64,000 nucleotides of DNA. Source: Bacteroidaceae bacterium. GTDB taxonomy: Bacteria; Bacteroidota; Bacteroidia; Bacteroidales; Bacteroidaceae. Position 1 is the stretch's first letter. Each line of letters begins with the position of its first letter. The stretch lies in the NCBI GenBank assembly GCA_900771425.1, contig CAAGNV010000060.1, positions 10,604 to 74,603 on the forward strand, written 5' to 3'. The notes under the pieces are model-generated. The model worked only from the letters and a program-made list of their open reading frames with translations, searched no databases and was not told where the DNA came from. A program made the translations under genes and the position numbers. This document shows, in pieces, positions 44,209 to 52,298 of the stretch.

Positions 44209-44898
44209 TTATTGCAAAAGTTCAGGCTTCTTTGTCTTGAGTATCAGTTCAAGCAGTTCGATGTTGTGAAGGTCTGTGCCCTTGTAGTCATAATATTCAT
44301 TCTTCAACAGCATCTCGGCTTTCTCCTTGGCAGTATGTCCGTAAGCACCACTGAACGAGCCTACATTGAGTTGGAAACGGATTCCTTGTTGCTTCAGGGT
44401 CTTGTAGTATGCCTCATCGGTCATATACATATATCGCTCAGGGTGAGCCAGGACAGGGAAAAGTCCCTTAGCCTTGATAGTGCGCAGTTCCTGCATGAAA
44501 TGAGTCGGAGGGTTGAAGTATGACGTTTCGACAAGCACCTTGTTTTGTTTCAGTCCAAGCAACAGCAGGTCGTCATTGTTCAGTCGCTCGTCAAACACGG
44601 CATCCATCATATATTCGGCAGCAAGATGCAATTTTACCGGACCTTTGTATGCCTCCTGCAGTTCGGCAAAACGTGCCTTCAGCGCCTCAGTAGTGTTTGG
44701 GATATCCTCCATGATGTGCGGAGTACACCAGAGCTCACTTATGCCCAAACGCTCGTACTCCTCCAAAATCTTTAATGACTGTGCCATTGTCCTCACGCCA
44801 TCATCTACTCCCGGCAGTATGTGAGAGTGGTAGTCAATAAACCCCTGAAAGAAGTTTGACGTCTCGAATGTTGGCTTTTTCTTGAACAGATTAAACAT
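44209..44898 (-). CDS. CpsB/Wzb-type PHP-domain tyrosine-protein phosphatase
   Basis: Proteins of this family (CpsB/CapC) remove phosphate from the tyrosine tail of the polysaccharide co-polymerase kinase, using a metal cluster. The 229-residue protein shows the PHP motifs DYHSHILPGVDDG near residue 22, WCTPHIMED and LAHPERYMYM, and a final KGTDLHN. It follows the Wzc-like kinase gene after 138 bp, which suggests a kinase/phosphatase pair. Confidence 0.9.
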   Translation of the reverse strand: MFNLFKKKPTFETSNFFQGFIDYHSHILPGVDDGVRTMAQSLKILEEYERLGISELWCTPHIMEDIPNTTEALKARFAELQEAYKGPVKLHLAAEYMMDAVFDERLNNDDLLLLGLKQNKVLVETSYFNPPTHFMQELRTIKAKGLFPVLAHPERYMYMTDEAYYKTLKQQGIRFQLNVGSFSGAYGHTAKEKAEMLLKNEYYDYKGTDLHNIELLELILKTKKPELLQ

Positions 44899-45036
44899 AA
44901 ATGAATGATGTTAAATGATTGAGAAATGACTTTTCGTATTGTTAAGCCTGTTACAAATAAAGGCTGTAAAAACATAAAAGGTACATGGAAACAAGCGAAC
45001 CCGAAGTCCACCTGATCCATATACCTTTATTATATA

Positions 45037-47535
45037 TTAGAAGAAGAAAAACTTCTTCTTTTTCTTTTTATCCTCGGCATAGCCATAGTGGTAGCCGTAA
45101 CGTGCACCATAGCCATAACGTGCACCGTAGCCATAGCGACCGTAGCCGTAGCGACCGTAGCCGTAGCGACCGCCATAATGACCACTTCCATTCTCTGTAC
45201 CATTGAGGATAAGAGACATGTTCTTGAATTTCTGCTCCTGATATACGGTCTCGAGGTCTTTGAGGAGTCCACGTTCAAGCAGTCCGGCACGTATAACGAA
45301 CAGGGTACGGTCGGCATGCTTCTCGATGAGCTGTGTATCGGCAAGGATTTCGATTGGCGGACAGTCAACGAGTATGTAGTCGAACTGTTCACGGAGCTTG
45401 CTGATAGCTTCGCCGAAACGGTCTTCTGCGATGAGTTCTGTTGGGTTTGGAGGCAATGTACCTACTGGCAAGATGAAGAGTGTAGGGAATTCCTCATGCT
45501 TTACGATAATTTCATCGAGGTTGTCAACTTCGCCGTTGAGGTAGTTTGACAGACCGACCTTCGGTGAATTCACGTACGCTGACAAAGATGCCTTACGGAG
45601 GTCACCGTCGATTGCAAGGATTTTCTTACCCTTGAGTGAGAGTGCGATTGCCATGTTCATCGACGTGAATGTCTTACCTGAGTTTACATTGTAAGAAGTC
45701 AATACGATAACATTTGACTTGTACTCCTTTGTCATGAACTCAAGGTTGGTACGAACGACGCGGAATGCCTCATTGATGACATCACGCTTACCCTGACGCA
45801 CGACAATCTTCGTTGACTTGTTTTCATCAATCTTCTTCTGCCAGAAGTGAGTTGGTTCTTCAGTGGCTGCCTGAGGTATCTCGCCAAGGAACGGAATAGT
45901 GAGGCTGCTGAGGTCTTGACGACCGCGAACGGTTGTATTGAGTTGTTCCTTCAGATAGATGATGAGCAATGGAATAGCGAGTCCGAGGAGGAGTGCAATG
46001 AGCAGTATCTGATTCTTCTTAGGAGAAGTAGGGAAAATGCTACCGCCCGGTTGCTTGATGATACGTGTGTTGTATGCAGTGAACGCCTGCGAGAGTTCGT
46101 TCTCTTCGAGTTTCTGAAGAAGGAAGAGGTAAAGTGATTCCTTAACCTTCTGCTGACGTTCAACGCTAAGGAGTTGTTTTGCCTGTTCTGGGTTAGACGC
46201 AATCTTGCTCGTAGTCTCTCTTTCGCTCTTTTGGAGGTTCTGGATTTGGATGTCGAGTGCGCGTGCCTGATTCTGGAGTGATGCGATGATAGCCTTGCGC
46301 ATGTCGGCGAGGTTGGCATCTGCCTGCTGAACGATAGAGTTCTGGTCGCTACTTTCGGCAGCCTTGTTGTTGCGGTCGATTACATAAGTATTGTAATTGG
46401 TGATCTGCGACTCGATTGAAGTACTACCTATACCTATATTTACTGGTATGATTGTGTTCTTTGGTGAGTTCTGGACGAGTTGAAGGACATGACGCACCAT
46501 GAATGCCTTGTTGTTGATATCAAGGATTTCCTTGCTGAGTTCGGCACTCTGGGTCATATACATGTTTGCTGCTTCGCCGAGGTCTGGTGTGAGGTTGGCA
46601 CTCTTGATAGCAGAGATACCGCCATCGACGTCAGTCAAGTCACCAGCAAGGAGTTCCAGACGTTCCTTGATGAACTTTGATGTGCTCTCGGTGACTACGT
46701 TCTTGTCGTCAACCCACTTCTGGTTATAGACGTCGATGAGTGTGCTGAGTAAGTCTTCGGCACGCTGTGGCGACACGTCGGTGATTGAGAGTGAAAGCAC
46801 GTCTGATTCCTTGTTTACCAATCCTGCATTCAGTGCTGACAGGTAACGCATTGCTGTGTTGTAGATGGTAGAGCGTGTTACGTGGATTGTAGGAATCTTA
46901 TCTGAACCGTTGTAATATGCAGTCGGAGTCACACAGATTCTACCTATAGGGGTATTGATGGAATCGTTGAATTTACCCTTGAACTCCACATTGGATTCTT
47001 GTTCGTCGTTCTCAACGTAGTATTTCAGTTTGCTGATTTTTACATCAGTTCCCTTGACGTTCAAGTCGAATGAGGCAGGTGCATCATCTGCGATGCCACC
47101 GATTTCTACTTTCACTGGCAGCGAAGTGCCATAAAGCACGTGCTTGTGGAATGTGCCGTCAATAACATAGTTCTTGTCAAGGTCTAGGATACGTGTAATC
47201 TCATACATGTTATCTGGAGAGATGAATGCACGCAATTCGTTCTGTACGTTGGTATTGGCACGGAAAATACCGAGGTCGTTGAACGACTGGATACCACCAG
47301 GCATGGACTTACCCTGGCCTTCTGACTTAATCTGTACTTCGGTTGAACGCTCATACACAGGTGGGGTGCGCAAGATGTAGAACACTGCTATACCTACACA
47401 CAGGATGACTGATAGCAGGAACCAATACCACTTGGCGAGGCACCCGAGCAGCAGCTCTTTTATCTGCAAAAGGTCGTTGTTGTTCTCATTATTCTGCGTC
47501 AACGCATTTGATGTCGGATTGTTTACTTGTTGCAT
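45037..47535 (-). CDS. Wzc-like polysaccharide co-polymerase and BY-type tyrosine kinase
   Basis: This 832-residue inner-membrane protein sets chain length and drives export of capsule or exopolysaccharide. A Wzz domain starts after a short N-terminus, with membrane segments at ~38-58 (WYWFLLSVILCVGIAVFYIL) and ~515-535. Coiled coil lies between. The cytosolic kinase has Walker A (SYNVNSGKTF, ~615), Walker A' (ILAIDGDLRK, ~639) and Walker B (YILVDCPPI, ~720). The tail (~783-818) has 13 tyrosines in RYGYG repeats and ends in six Lys and four Phe. Autophosphorylation of the tail would be reversed by the neighbouring phosphatase. Confidence 0.93.
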   Translation of the reverse strand: MQQVNNPTSNALTQNNENNNDLLQIKELLLGCLAKWYWFLLSVILCVGIAVFYILRTPPVYERSTEVQIKSEGQGKSMPGGIQSFNDLGIFRANTNVQNELRAFISPDNMYEITRILDLDKNYVIDGTFHKHVLYGTSLPVKVEIGGIADDAPASFDLNVKGTDVKISKLKYYVENDEQESNVEFKGKFNDSINTPIGRICVTPTAYYNGSDKIPTIHVTRSTIYNTAMRYLSALNAGLVNKESDVLSLSITDVSPQRAEDLLSTLIDVYNQKWVDDKNVVTESTSKFIKERLELLAGDLTDVDGGISAIKSANLTPDLGEAANMYMTQSAELSKEILDINNKAFMVRHVLQLVQNSPKNTIIPVNIGIGSTSIESQITNYNTYVIDRNNKAAESSDQNSIVQQADANLADMRKAIIASLQNQARALDIQIQNLQKSERETTSKIASNPEQAKQLLSVERQQKVKESLYLFLLQKLEENELSQAFTAYNTRIIKQPGGSIFPTSPKKNQILLIALLLGLAIPLLIIYLKEQLNTTVRGRQDLSSLTIPFLGEIPQAATEEPTHFWQKKIDENKSTKIVVRQGKRDVINEAFRVVRTNLEFMTKEYKSNVIVLTSYNVNSGKTFTSMNMAIALSLKGKKILAIDGDLRKASLSAYVNSPKVGLSNYLNGEVDNLDEIIVKHEEFPTLFILPVGTLPPNPTELIAEDRFGEAISKLREQFDYILVDCPPIEILADTQLIEKHADRTLFVIRAGLLERGLLKDLETVYQEQKFKNMSLILNGTENGSGHYGGRYGYGRYGYGRYGYGARYGYGARYGYHYGYAEDKKKKKKFFFF
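45088..45175 (-). repeat. 15/18-bp coding repeats of the tyrosine tail
   Basis: Within the kinase gene the DNA repeats CGTAGCCGTAGCGAC (15 bp, encoding RYGYG on the minus strand) three times and an 18-bp form encoding ARYGYG twice. Such repeats can change length by slippage without breaking the frame. Confidence 0.85.
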
Positions 47536-47592
47536 ATCTTATTATTTCTATTTGCTTGTTATAAAAGGCTATCACTGGTTAACCGTACCTTA

Positions 47593-48390
47593 TTACCAGT
47601 TCTTAATGAGAACAAGGATTGAGGTGGCAAGTGAAGAGAGTGAAATCCAGAATGAGGTTGACAACAGGTTGTTGCCGTTGAGTGTTGACTGGCGTTCGCG
47701 CATCTTGTTCGGACGGACATACACGACGTCGTTTTGTTGTATGTAATACACAGGCGAATTCATCAGTTCAGGAGCATTGGTTATGTCAACGTGATAGACT
47801 CTCTGTACGCCGTTCTCCTCACGCATCACCATAACGTCGTCACGCACACCGGTGATGAGCATATCGCCCGACATACTTATCGCGTCGAGCAGTGTCACAG
47901 CGTCGCGGTCGATTGAGTAGCGTCCAGGCACCTTCACTTCACCGAGGATTGCGAAAGTAAGGTTCATGAATTCAACGGTCACGATAGCACGCTTTGCTTC
48001 TTTCTCAGCCAAGCGTTCACGCAGCATATTTGCGATTTCCGTACGTGTCATGCCAGACACATGAACGCTTCCGAGTGTCGGGAACTGAATGTCACCGCTC
48101 TGGTCGACAGAATAGCCCATCATACCCTGAGAGTATGTACTTTGTATGCTTGCAGTCTGACCTATACGCTGTGTGATATACGGAAGGTTGAGCGAATTGG
48201 TGATTTCCACGTTTGGAGTATTCACAGAAATAAACAATTTGTCACCCGGTTTAACTTTGATCAGCTTCATCTCGGCAACGGGTGCGCCGTTGATAAGGTC
48301 TGAGTCGTTGAAATAAGTCACTTTTTGCGTAGAGCATGATACTGCCAGTACCGCTCCGATTACAACTGCTGCAAATTGTTTTAGTTTCAT
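47593..48390 (-). CDS. Wza-like polysaccharide export lipoprotein
   Basis: This 265-residue outer-membrane lipoprotein has a lipobox ending LAVSCS (Cys19). The poly-export domain starts at about residue 43 (IKVKPGDKLFISV) and includes a SLBB domain (LGEVKVPGRYSI). A membrane-like segment lies at the C-terminus (FWISLSSLATSILVLI). It is first in the capsule operon, with the kinase gene 57 bp downstream. Confidence 0.93.
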   Translation of the reverse strand: MKLKQFAAVVIGAVLAVSCSTQKVTYFNDSDLINGAPVAEMKLIKVKPGDKLFISVNTPNVEITNSLNLPYITQRIGQTASIQSTYSQGMMGYSVDQSGDIQFPTLGSVHVSGMTRTEIANMLRERLAEKEAKRAIVTVEFMNLTFAILGEVKVPGRYSIDRDAVTLLDAISMSGDMLITGVRDDVMVMREENGVQRVYHVDITNAPELMNSPVYYIQQNDVVYVRPNKMRERQSTLNGNNLLSTSFWISLSSLATSILVLIKNW

Positions 48391-48487
48391 GATACTTGTT
48401 CTTTCTTTATGATTTCGTCAATTCTTATTTGTACTCTATGGTTTCTACAACCTTGTTGTTACAAGACTTTTTTAGTGTTTTAACGTG

Positions 48488-48520
48488 CAAAGATAAGTAT
48501 TTTTATTCGTTCCTTAACAA
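48488..48520 (-). promoter_or_regulatory. Promoter of the capsule operon
   Basis: On the minus strand TTG (48518-48520) and TATCTTTG (48488-48495) are 22 bp apart. The -7 box matches the consensus; the spacing is a little long. The leader would be about 95 nt. Confidence 0.6.
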
Positions 48521-48683
48521 TAAACACACGATTTTTTTGCCTATTCACCTTATTTTTTCGGCATTTACGGCATATTTGTCAATCCACAGCATACAGGCAA
48601 CGCATTTGTCGGTGCAATAGGCTACGGACACTTCTGTCCGCCAAGCCAAGCAGCCGAAACCGGAAGAAGAGCCATAAACTCCG

Positions 48684-48749
48684 CCAGTCCCAAGCAGGTG
48701 GGACTGCAGTTTCACAAGGCAGGGACTGGAGTCCCAAGCAGGTGGGACT
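48684..48749 (+). repeat. Family A array: three 22-bp units
   Basis: Three exact 22-bp units lie in the 664-bp gap between the capsule operon and the SGNH gene. The first and third have the AGTCCCA/TGGGACT hairpin. The middle one (GCAGTTTCACAAGG...) has lost arm complementarity. The rest of the gap shows no gene. Confidence 0.9.
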
Positions 48750-48956
48750 GGCACAGGAACTGCTTGACGATTTCCAACCAACCATTCACGAGAACCCAAA
48801 GAGCCTGACACGTCCATCATCAGTAATGCCATTGCCCGTCAATCCCCAGCAACGGCATTCCTGACACATCAATCGATCTTGTCTTGCATCGTCACAAGTC
48901 CTTTTGCGATAATTCCCTTTCATTTAACTCCATTCAAAAAAAATGTTACACATTCG

Positions 48957-48988
48957 TTTGGTCATGTAAAATTATAATAGTACTTTTG
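48957..48988 (+). promoter_or_regulatory. Promoter of the SGNH hydrolase gene
   Basis: TTTG (48957-48960) and TACTTTTG (48981-48988) are 20 bp apart, a good Bacteroidetes promoter. It implies a leader of ~60 nt and places the start at 49055 rather than the open frame's first ATG at 48884. Confidence 0.75.
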
Positions 48989-49054
48989 CAACGAATTTCA
49001 AGACTGATACCATTTAAAACCAAGTATTCAATCATATTAACCAATACAAAACTG

Positions 49055-50248
49055 ATGAAACGAATTGTTATTTTATCATTATTGCTCAGCTTATTCTGCA
49101 TAAGCAGCAATGCCCAGAAATGGGTAACTACATGGGCTTCTGCCCAGCAACTCACCGAACCTCACAACTTGCCACCTGAGCCATTCCTTGCCGGCAACAG
49201 TTACCGCCAAATCATTCAGGTATCAATCGGCGGCGAGGAAGTACGTCTGCGCCTCTCGAACGAATGGAGCGACTCTCCGCTCGAGATCAAAGGCATCGAG
49301 ATTGCACGTGCCCTGACTCCTGGCGCTACTTACGAGATTGACGAGGCAACAACCGTTGCACTCACTTTCGACGGTGGCAGCAAGTCTGTCGTCATTCCTG
49401 CCGGGGAGTGGATATATGCCCAGCCAGTGAAGTTTCACCTCGACCCACGTCAGAGTGTAGCAATCACTGTTCATTACGGCGAGATGTCGAACAAGAGCGT
49501 GTCCGGACACCCTGCAAGCCGCACCAACAGTTACCTTGCCGTGGGCAATACCAACGATTTCTCAAAGTCCGTATCAACAATGCACTGGTACAGCATCAGT
49601 TCGCTCGACGTGAAGCGCCAGAACAAGCGCCAACGTGCCATCGCAGTACTGGGCAACAGCCTGACCGACGGACGCGGATGCACCAACAACGGTCAGCTGC
49701 GCTGGACTGACTGTCTGTCGCGCCGACTCCTTGCCAACGAAGCCACGAAGGACGTCGCCGTCCTGAACTTCGGTCTTGGAGGCAACTGCGTTCTGCGTGG
49801 TGGCTTGGGTCCTACGGGACTGAAGCGCTTCGACCGCGACTGCCTGGGTCAGGAAGGCGTTAAATACATCATCCTTGCCGACGGTATCAACGACATGGGA
49901 GGTTCATGGGACGGCATGAAGACTGCCGAAGGCCTGATCGATGCCAACAAGCAGTTTATCGAAAAGGCTCACGCACAGGGCATCAAGGTATTCGTAGCAA
50001 CGATGACTCCGTTCAAGGGCAACAACTACTACAACGAAGGCCGCGAAAAGGGACGTCAGGCATACAACGAGTGGGTCCGCACATCGAACGAGCACGACGG
50101 ATGCATCGACTTCGACCGTTCAGTCCGCGACACTGCTGACCCTGCACGCCTCAACCCTGTGTTCCTGTTCGAGAACGACTGGCTCCACCCAAATGCAGCC
50201 GGCTACCAGACCTTGGCCGACGGCATCGACCTTAATTTGTTCAAGTAA
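49055..50248 (+). CDS. Secreted SGNH/GDSL-family hydrolase
   Basis: This 397-residue protein has a signal peptide (MKRIVILSLLLSLFCISSNA). An N-terminal beta-sandwich of ~170 residues precedes the SGNH esterase domain. The catalytic serine is Ser202 in LGNSLTDG. The other blocks are FGLGGN (Gly block), ADGINDMGG (Asn block) and ENDWLHPNAAGY with the Asp/His pair. Such enzymes remove acyl groups from polysaccharides. The neighbouring CE15-like esterase supports a role in plant cell-wall or glycan ester removal; the substrate is inferred. Confidence 0.88.
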   Translation: MKRIVILSLLLSLFCISSNAQKWVTTWASAQQLTEPHNLPPEPFLAGNSYRQIIQVSIGGEEVRLRLSNEWSDSPLEIKGIEIARALTPGATYEIDEATTVALTFDGGSKSVVIPAGEWIYAQPVKFHLDPRQSVAITVHYGEMSNKSVSGHPASRTNSYLAVGNTNDFSKSVSTMHWYSISSLDVKRQNKRQRAIAVLGNSLTDGRGCTNNGQLRWTDCLSRRLLANEATKDVAVLNFGLGGNCVLRGGLGPTGLKRFDRDCLGQEGVKYIILADGINDMGGSWDGMKTAEGLIDANKQFIEKAHAQGIKVFVATMTPFKGNNYYNEGREKGRQAYNEWVRTSNEHDGCIDFDRSVRDTADPARLNPVFLFENDWLHPNAAGYQTLADGIDLNLFK

Positions 50249-50268
50249 AAGCAAACAACGATTGAGGG

Positions 50269-50469
50269 ATGGGCGTGGTATTTCCCATTAGTCCTTTTGG
50301 CCTCATGTATCCGGAAGTCAGCGTGGTAATCCCAGGCGCAAGCCGTCCGGAGCAGATAGAGCGCAACGTAAAGGCATCAGACGCAGCACCGCTGACCGAC
50401 AGCCAGATGCAGACCGTACGCGGCATTTACGACAAGGACATCAAGCCGCTTGTCCATCATTTGTGGTAA
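50269..50469 (+). pseudogene. C-terminal remnant of an aldo/keto reductase
   Basis: The 66-codon frame encodes YPEVSVVIPGASRPEQIERN and ends IYDKDIKPLVHHLW, the C-terminal cofactor-binding end of aldo/keto reductases (~320 residues). The catalytic Asp-Tyr-Lys-His part is missing. The homologous part begins right after CCCATTAGTCC, a unit of the 9-bp intergenic repeat. It is most likely a decayed gene cut down by deletion. Confidence 0.8.
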
Positions 50470-50501
50470 CAATCAACTTATAACTTAATTAATTAATCAA
50501 C

Positions 50502-51791
50502 ATGAAGAAACTATTAACATTGGCATTGCTGGCATCATGCATCACCGCATCGGCACAGAACATACCTTACGTGTACGACCAGCAAAACACAGGAGCAAAA
50601 TTCAAGGCTCCAGAGAAATTGGCAATCAGCGAATTGCCACGAGTAGAGAACCTTCCTGACCCATTCCGCTTCCAGAACGGCAAGCGTTCGACCAAGTTCA
50701 AGGACTGGGAACACCACCGCAACGACATCATCAAGAACATCGAATACTACGAAATCGGTGAGATGATGCCATTCGACAACCTGAAAGCTACCATCGGCGA
50801 ACCACCTGCACCAGCAGAAGGGGGAGCACGCCGCGGCGGATTCGGTTTCGGATTCGGCGCTCCGGCAGCACCTGCCCCAGGCAGCAAGTACCTGACAGTA
50901 GCCATCACCGTAGGCGACCAGACACTCGAGATTCATGCCGACATCACATATCCGCAGGATGCAGGCACAGCACCTTATCCAGCACTCATCGGCATCAGCA
51001 ACTGTCTGCCTGTCAACCTCTTCACCGACCGCGGATGCGCCCTTATCAACTTCCACTTCAACGACATCTGCGCTCACCAGCAGAATCGTGGCAACGAACC
51101 TATCAACAAGATTTATCCCGACCTTAAGGCCAATGGAGCATACGCATTCTGGACATGGGGCATCAGCCGACTCATCGACGGACTCCAGCAGTTAGGCAGC
51201 GAACAGACAAAGATTGACACACGTCACCTCGCTATCTCCGGTTGCTCATGGGCAGGCAAGGCATCACTCTTTGCCGGAGCATTCGACGAGCGCATCTGCC
51301 TCGTCATCCCTCAGGAATCGGGCGGCGGCGGCGTTGCTGCATGGCGCGTAAGCGAAACACTCGGTAACGTAGAACGCAGTTACAACACAGACTCACACTG
51401 GTTCCTTGAGTCGATGCTGACCAACTTTGCGAAGAAGGACATAGCCAAGAACCCAACCGACCATCACGAACTGGCAGCACTTGTTTGTCCGCGTGCATTG
51501 CTGTTCTTCGGAAACACCGACTACGAATGGCTTGCTGACCCGTCAGCATACGTTTCGATGAATGCAGTGAAGGAAGTCTATCGCACCTTCGGTATCGAAG
51601 ACCGCTGTGGATACTCAATCACCGCAGGCCACGGCCACTGCCAGTTGCCACAGAGCGACTACAAGTACGTCGAGGCATACATCGACCGTTTCCTCCTCGG
51701 CAAGCAGGATGTCAATACCAACATCACCTATGCTCCTATGTATGACGAAGATGTAAACGCACGCCGTTGGTTCGAATGGTGGAACATGTAA
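50502..51791 (+). CDS. CE15-like (glucuronoyl esterase family) secreted hydrolase
   Basis: CE15 enzymes cleave esters between lignin and glucuronoxylan. The 429-residue protein has a signal peptide (to ~Ala18) and an alpha/beta-hydrolase fold. The nucleophile is Ser249 in ISGCSWAGK, the acid Glu272 in VIPQESGGGG, and the His lies in AGHGHCQLP (~377-379). The Arg that normally follows the catalytic Ser (GCSRxGK) is Trp here, so the substrate may differ. A Gly/Phe/Ala/Pro-rich insert lies at ~102-127. It follows the SGNH gene and the reductase remnant. Confidence 0.85.
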   Translation: MKKLLTLALLASCITASAQNIPYVYDQQNTGAKFKAPEKLAISELPRVENLPDPFRFQNGKRSTKFKDWEHHRNDIIKNIEYYEIGEMMPFDNLKATIGEPPAPAEGGARRGGFGFGFGAPAAPAPGSKYLTVAITVGDQTLEIHADITYPQDAGTAPYPALIGISNCLPVNLFTDRGCALINFHFNDICAHQQNRGNEPINKIYPDLKANGAYAFWTWGISRLIDGLQQLGSEQTKIDTRHLAISGCSWAGKASLFAGAFDERICLVIPQESGGGGVAAWRVSETLGNVERSYNTDSHWFLESMLTNFAKKDIAKNPTDHHELAALVCPRALLFFGNTDYEWLADPSAYVSMNAVKEVYRTFGIEDRCGYSITAGHGHCQLPQSDYKYVEAYIDRFLLGKQDVNTNITYAPMYDEDVNARRWFEWWNM

Positions 51792-51854
51792 CGGAAAGCA
51801 TCGTCAGAAACAAAATCAGCAACATAACATACTGACCACTTGCGTGGCAAGAAC

Positions 51855-51912
51855 CAATCCCGCGTATGTCGGCACGAAGGTCTCAACCTTCAGTCTGACA
51901 TACGCGGGATTG
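51855..51912 (+). terminator. Terminator of the esterase operon
   Basis: CAATCCCGCGTATGTC and its exact reverse complement form a 16-bp stem, with an inner GAAGGT/ACCTTC stem. TTTTG follows. It is 63 bp after the stop codon. Confidence 0.9.
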
Positions 51913-52024
51913 TTTTGTCCACAAGCATCATGCACGGAGACTGACATTCATTGTTTCCGGCAGACGATGACATTCAGTTTCTCTTGCAGTAGGAAAACAC
52001 AAATCTTGCAGCAGACAAACTACA

Positions 52025-52110
52025 ACCACGACGCAGTAGTAGTAAATACCAACGCGACAGTGTACGGCACCGACGCAGTAGTAAACCACACCGACGGTGC
52101 CGTACGTTAT
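52025..52110. repeat. Family B palindromic repeats, second locus
   Basis: Units of ~21 bp contain CACCGACGCAGTAGT, as at 15471-15544. The 11-bp arms GTACGGCACCG (52062) and CGGTGCCGTAC (52095) are exact reverse complements. The locus lies between the esterase terminator and the promoter of the HDIG gene in a 507-bp gap with no gene. Confidence 0.8.
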
Positions 52111-52262
52111 CGGCTGCGTGCCGCGAGGCTATGCAGCTGAGCATGATGCCGAAAGCGCAAAGTACTCCTGCCATACATTGCAAAAGCAATGTTTTTCTGT
52201 CAAAAAAGAGTCCGGACATTGATAAATGTGTGGTAAAATGGCAGTTAAACCGAAATAATCCT

Positions 52263-52270
52263 TATCTTTG
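52263..52270 (+). promoter_or_regulatory. -7 box of the HDIG phosphohydrolase gene
   Basis: TATCTTTG matches TAnnTTTG, 28 bp before the start codon. It may also serve the type IX secretion genes downstream, as no terminator was seen between them. Confidence 0.6.
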
Positions 52271-52298
52271 CAAGCGAATGTTGTATATTGCATAGATT

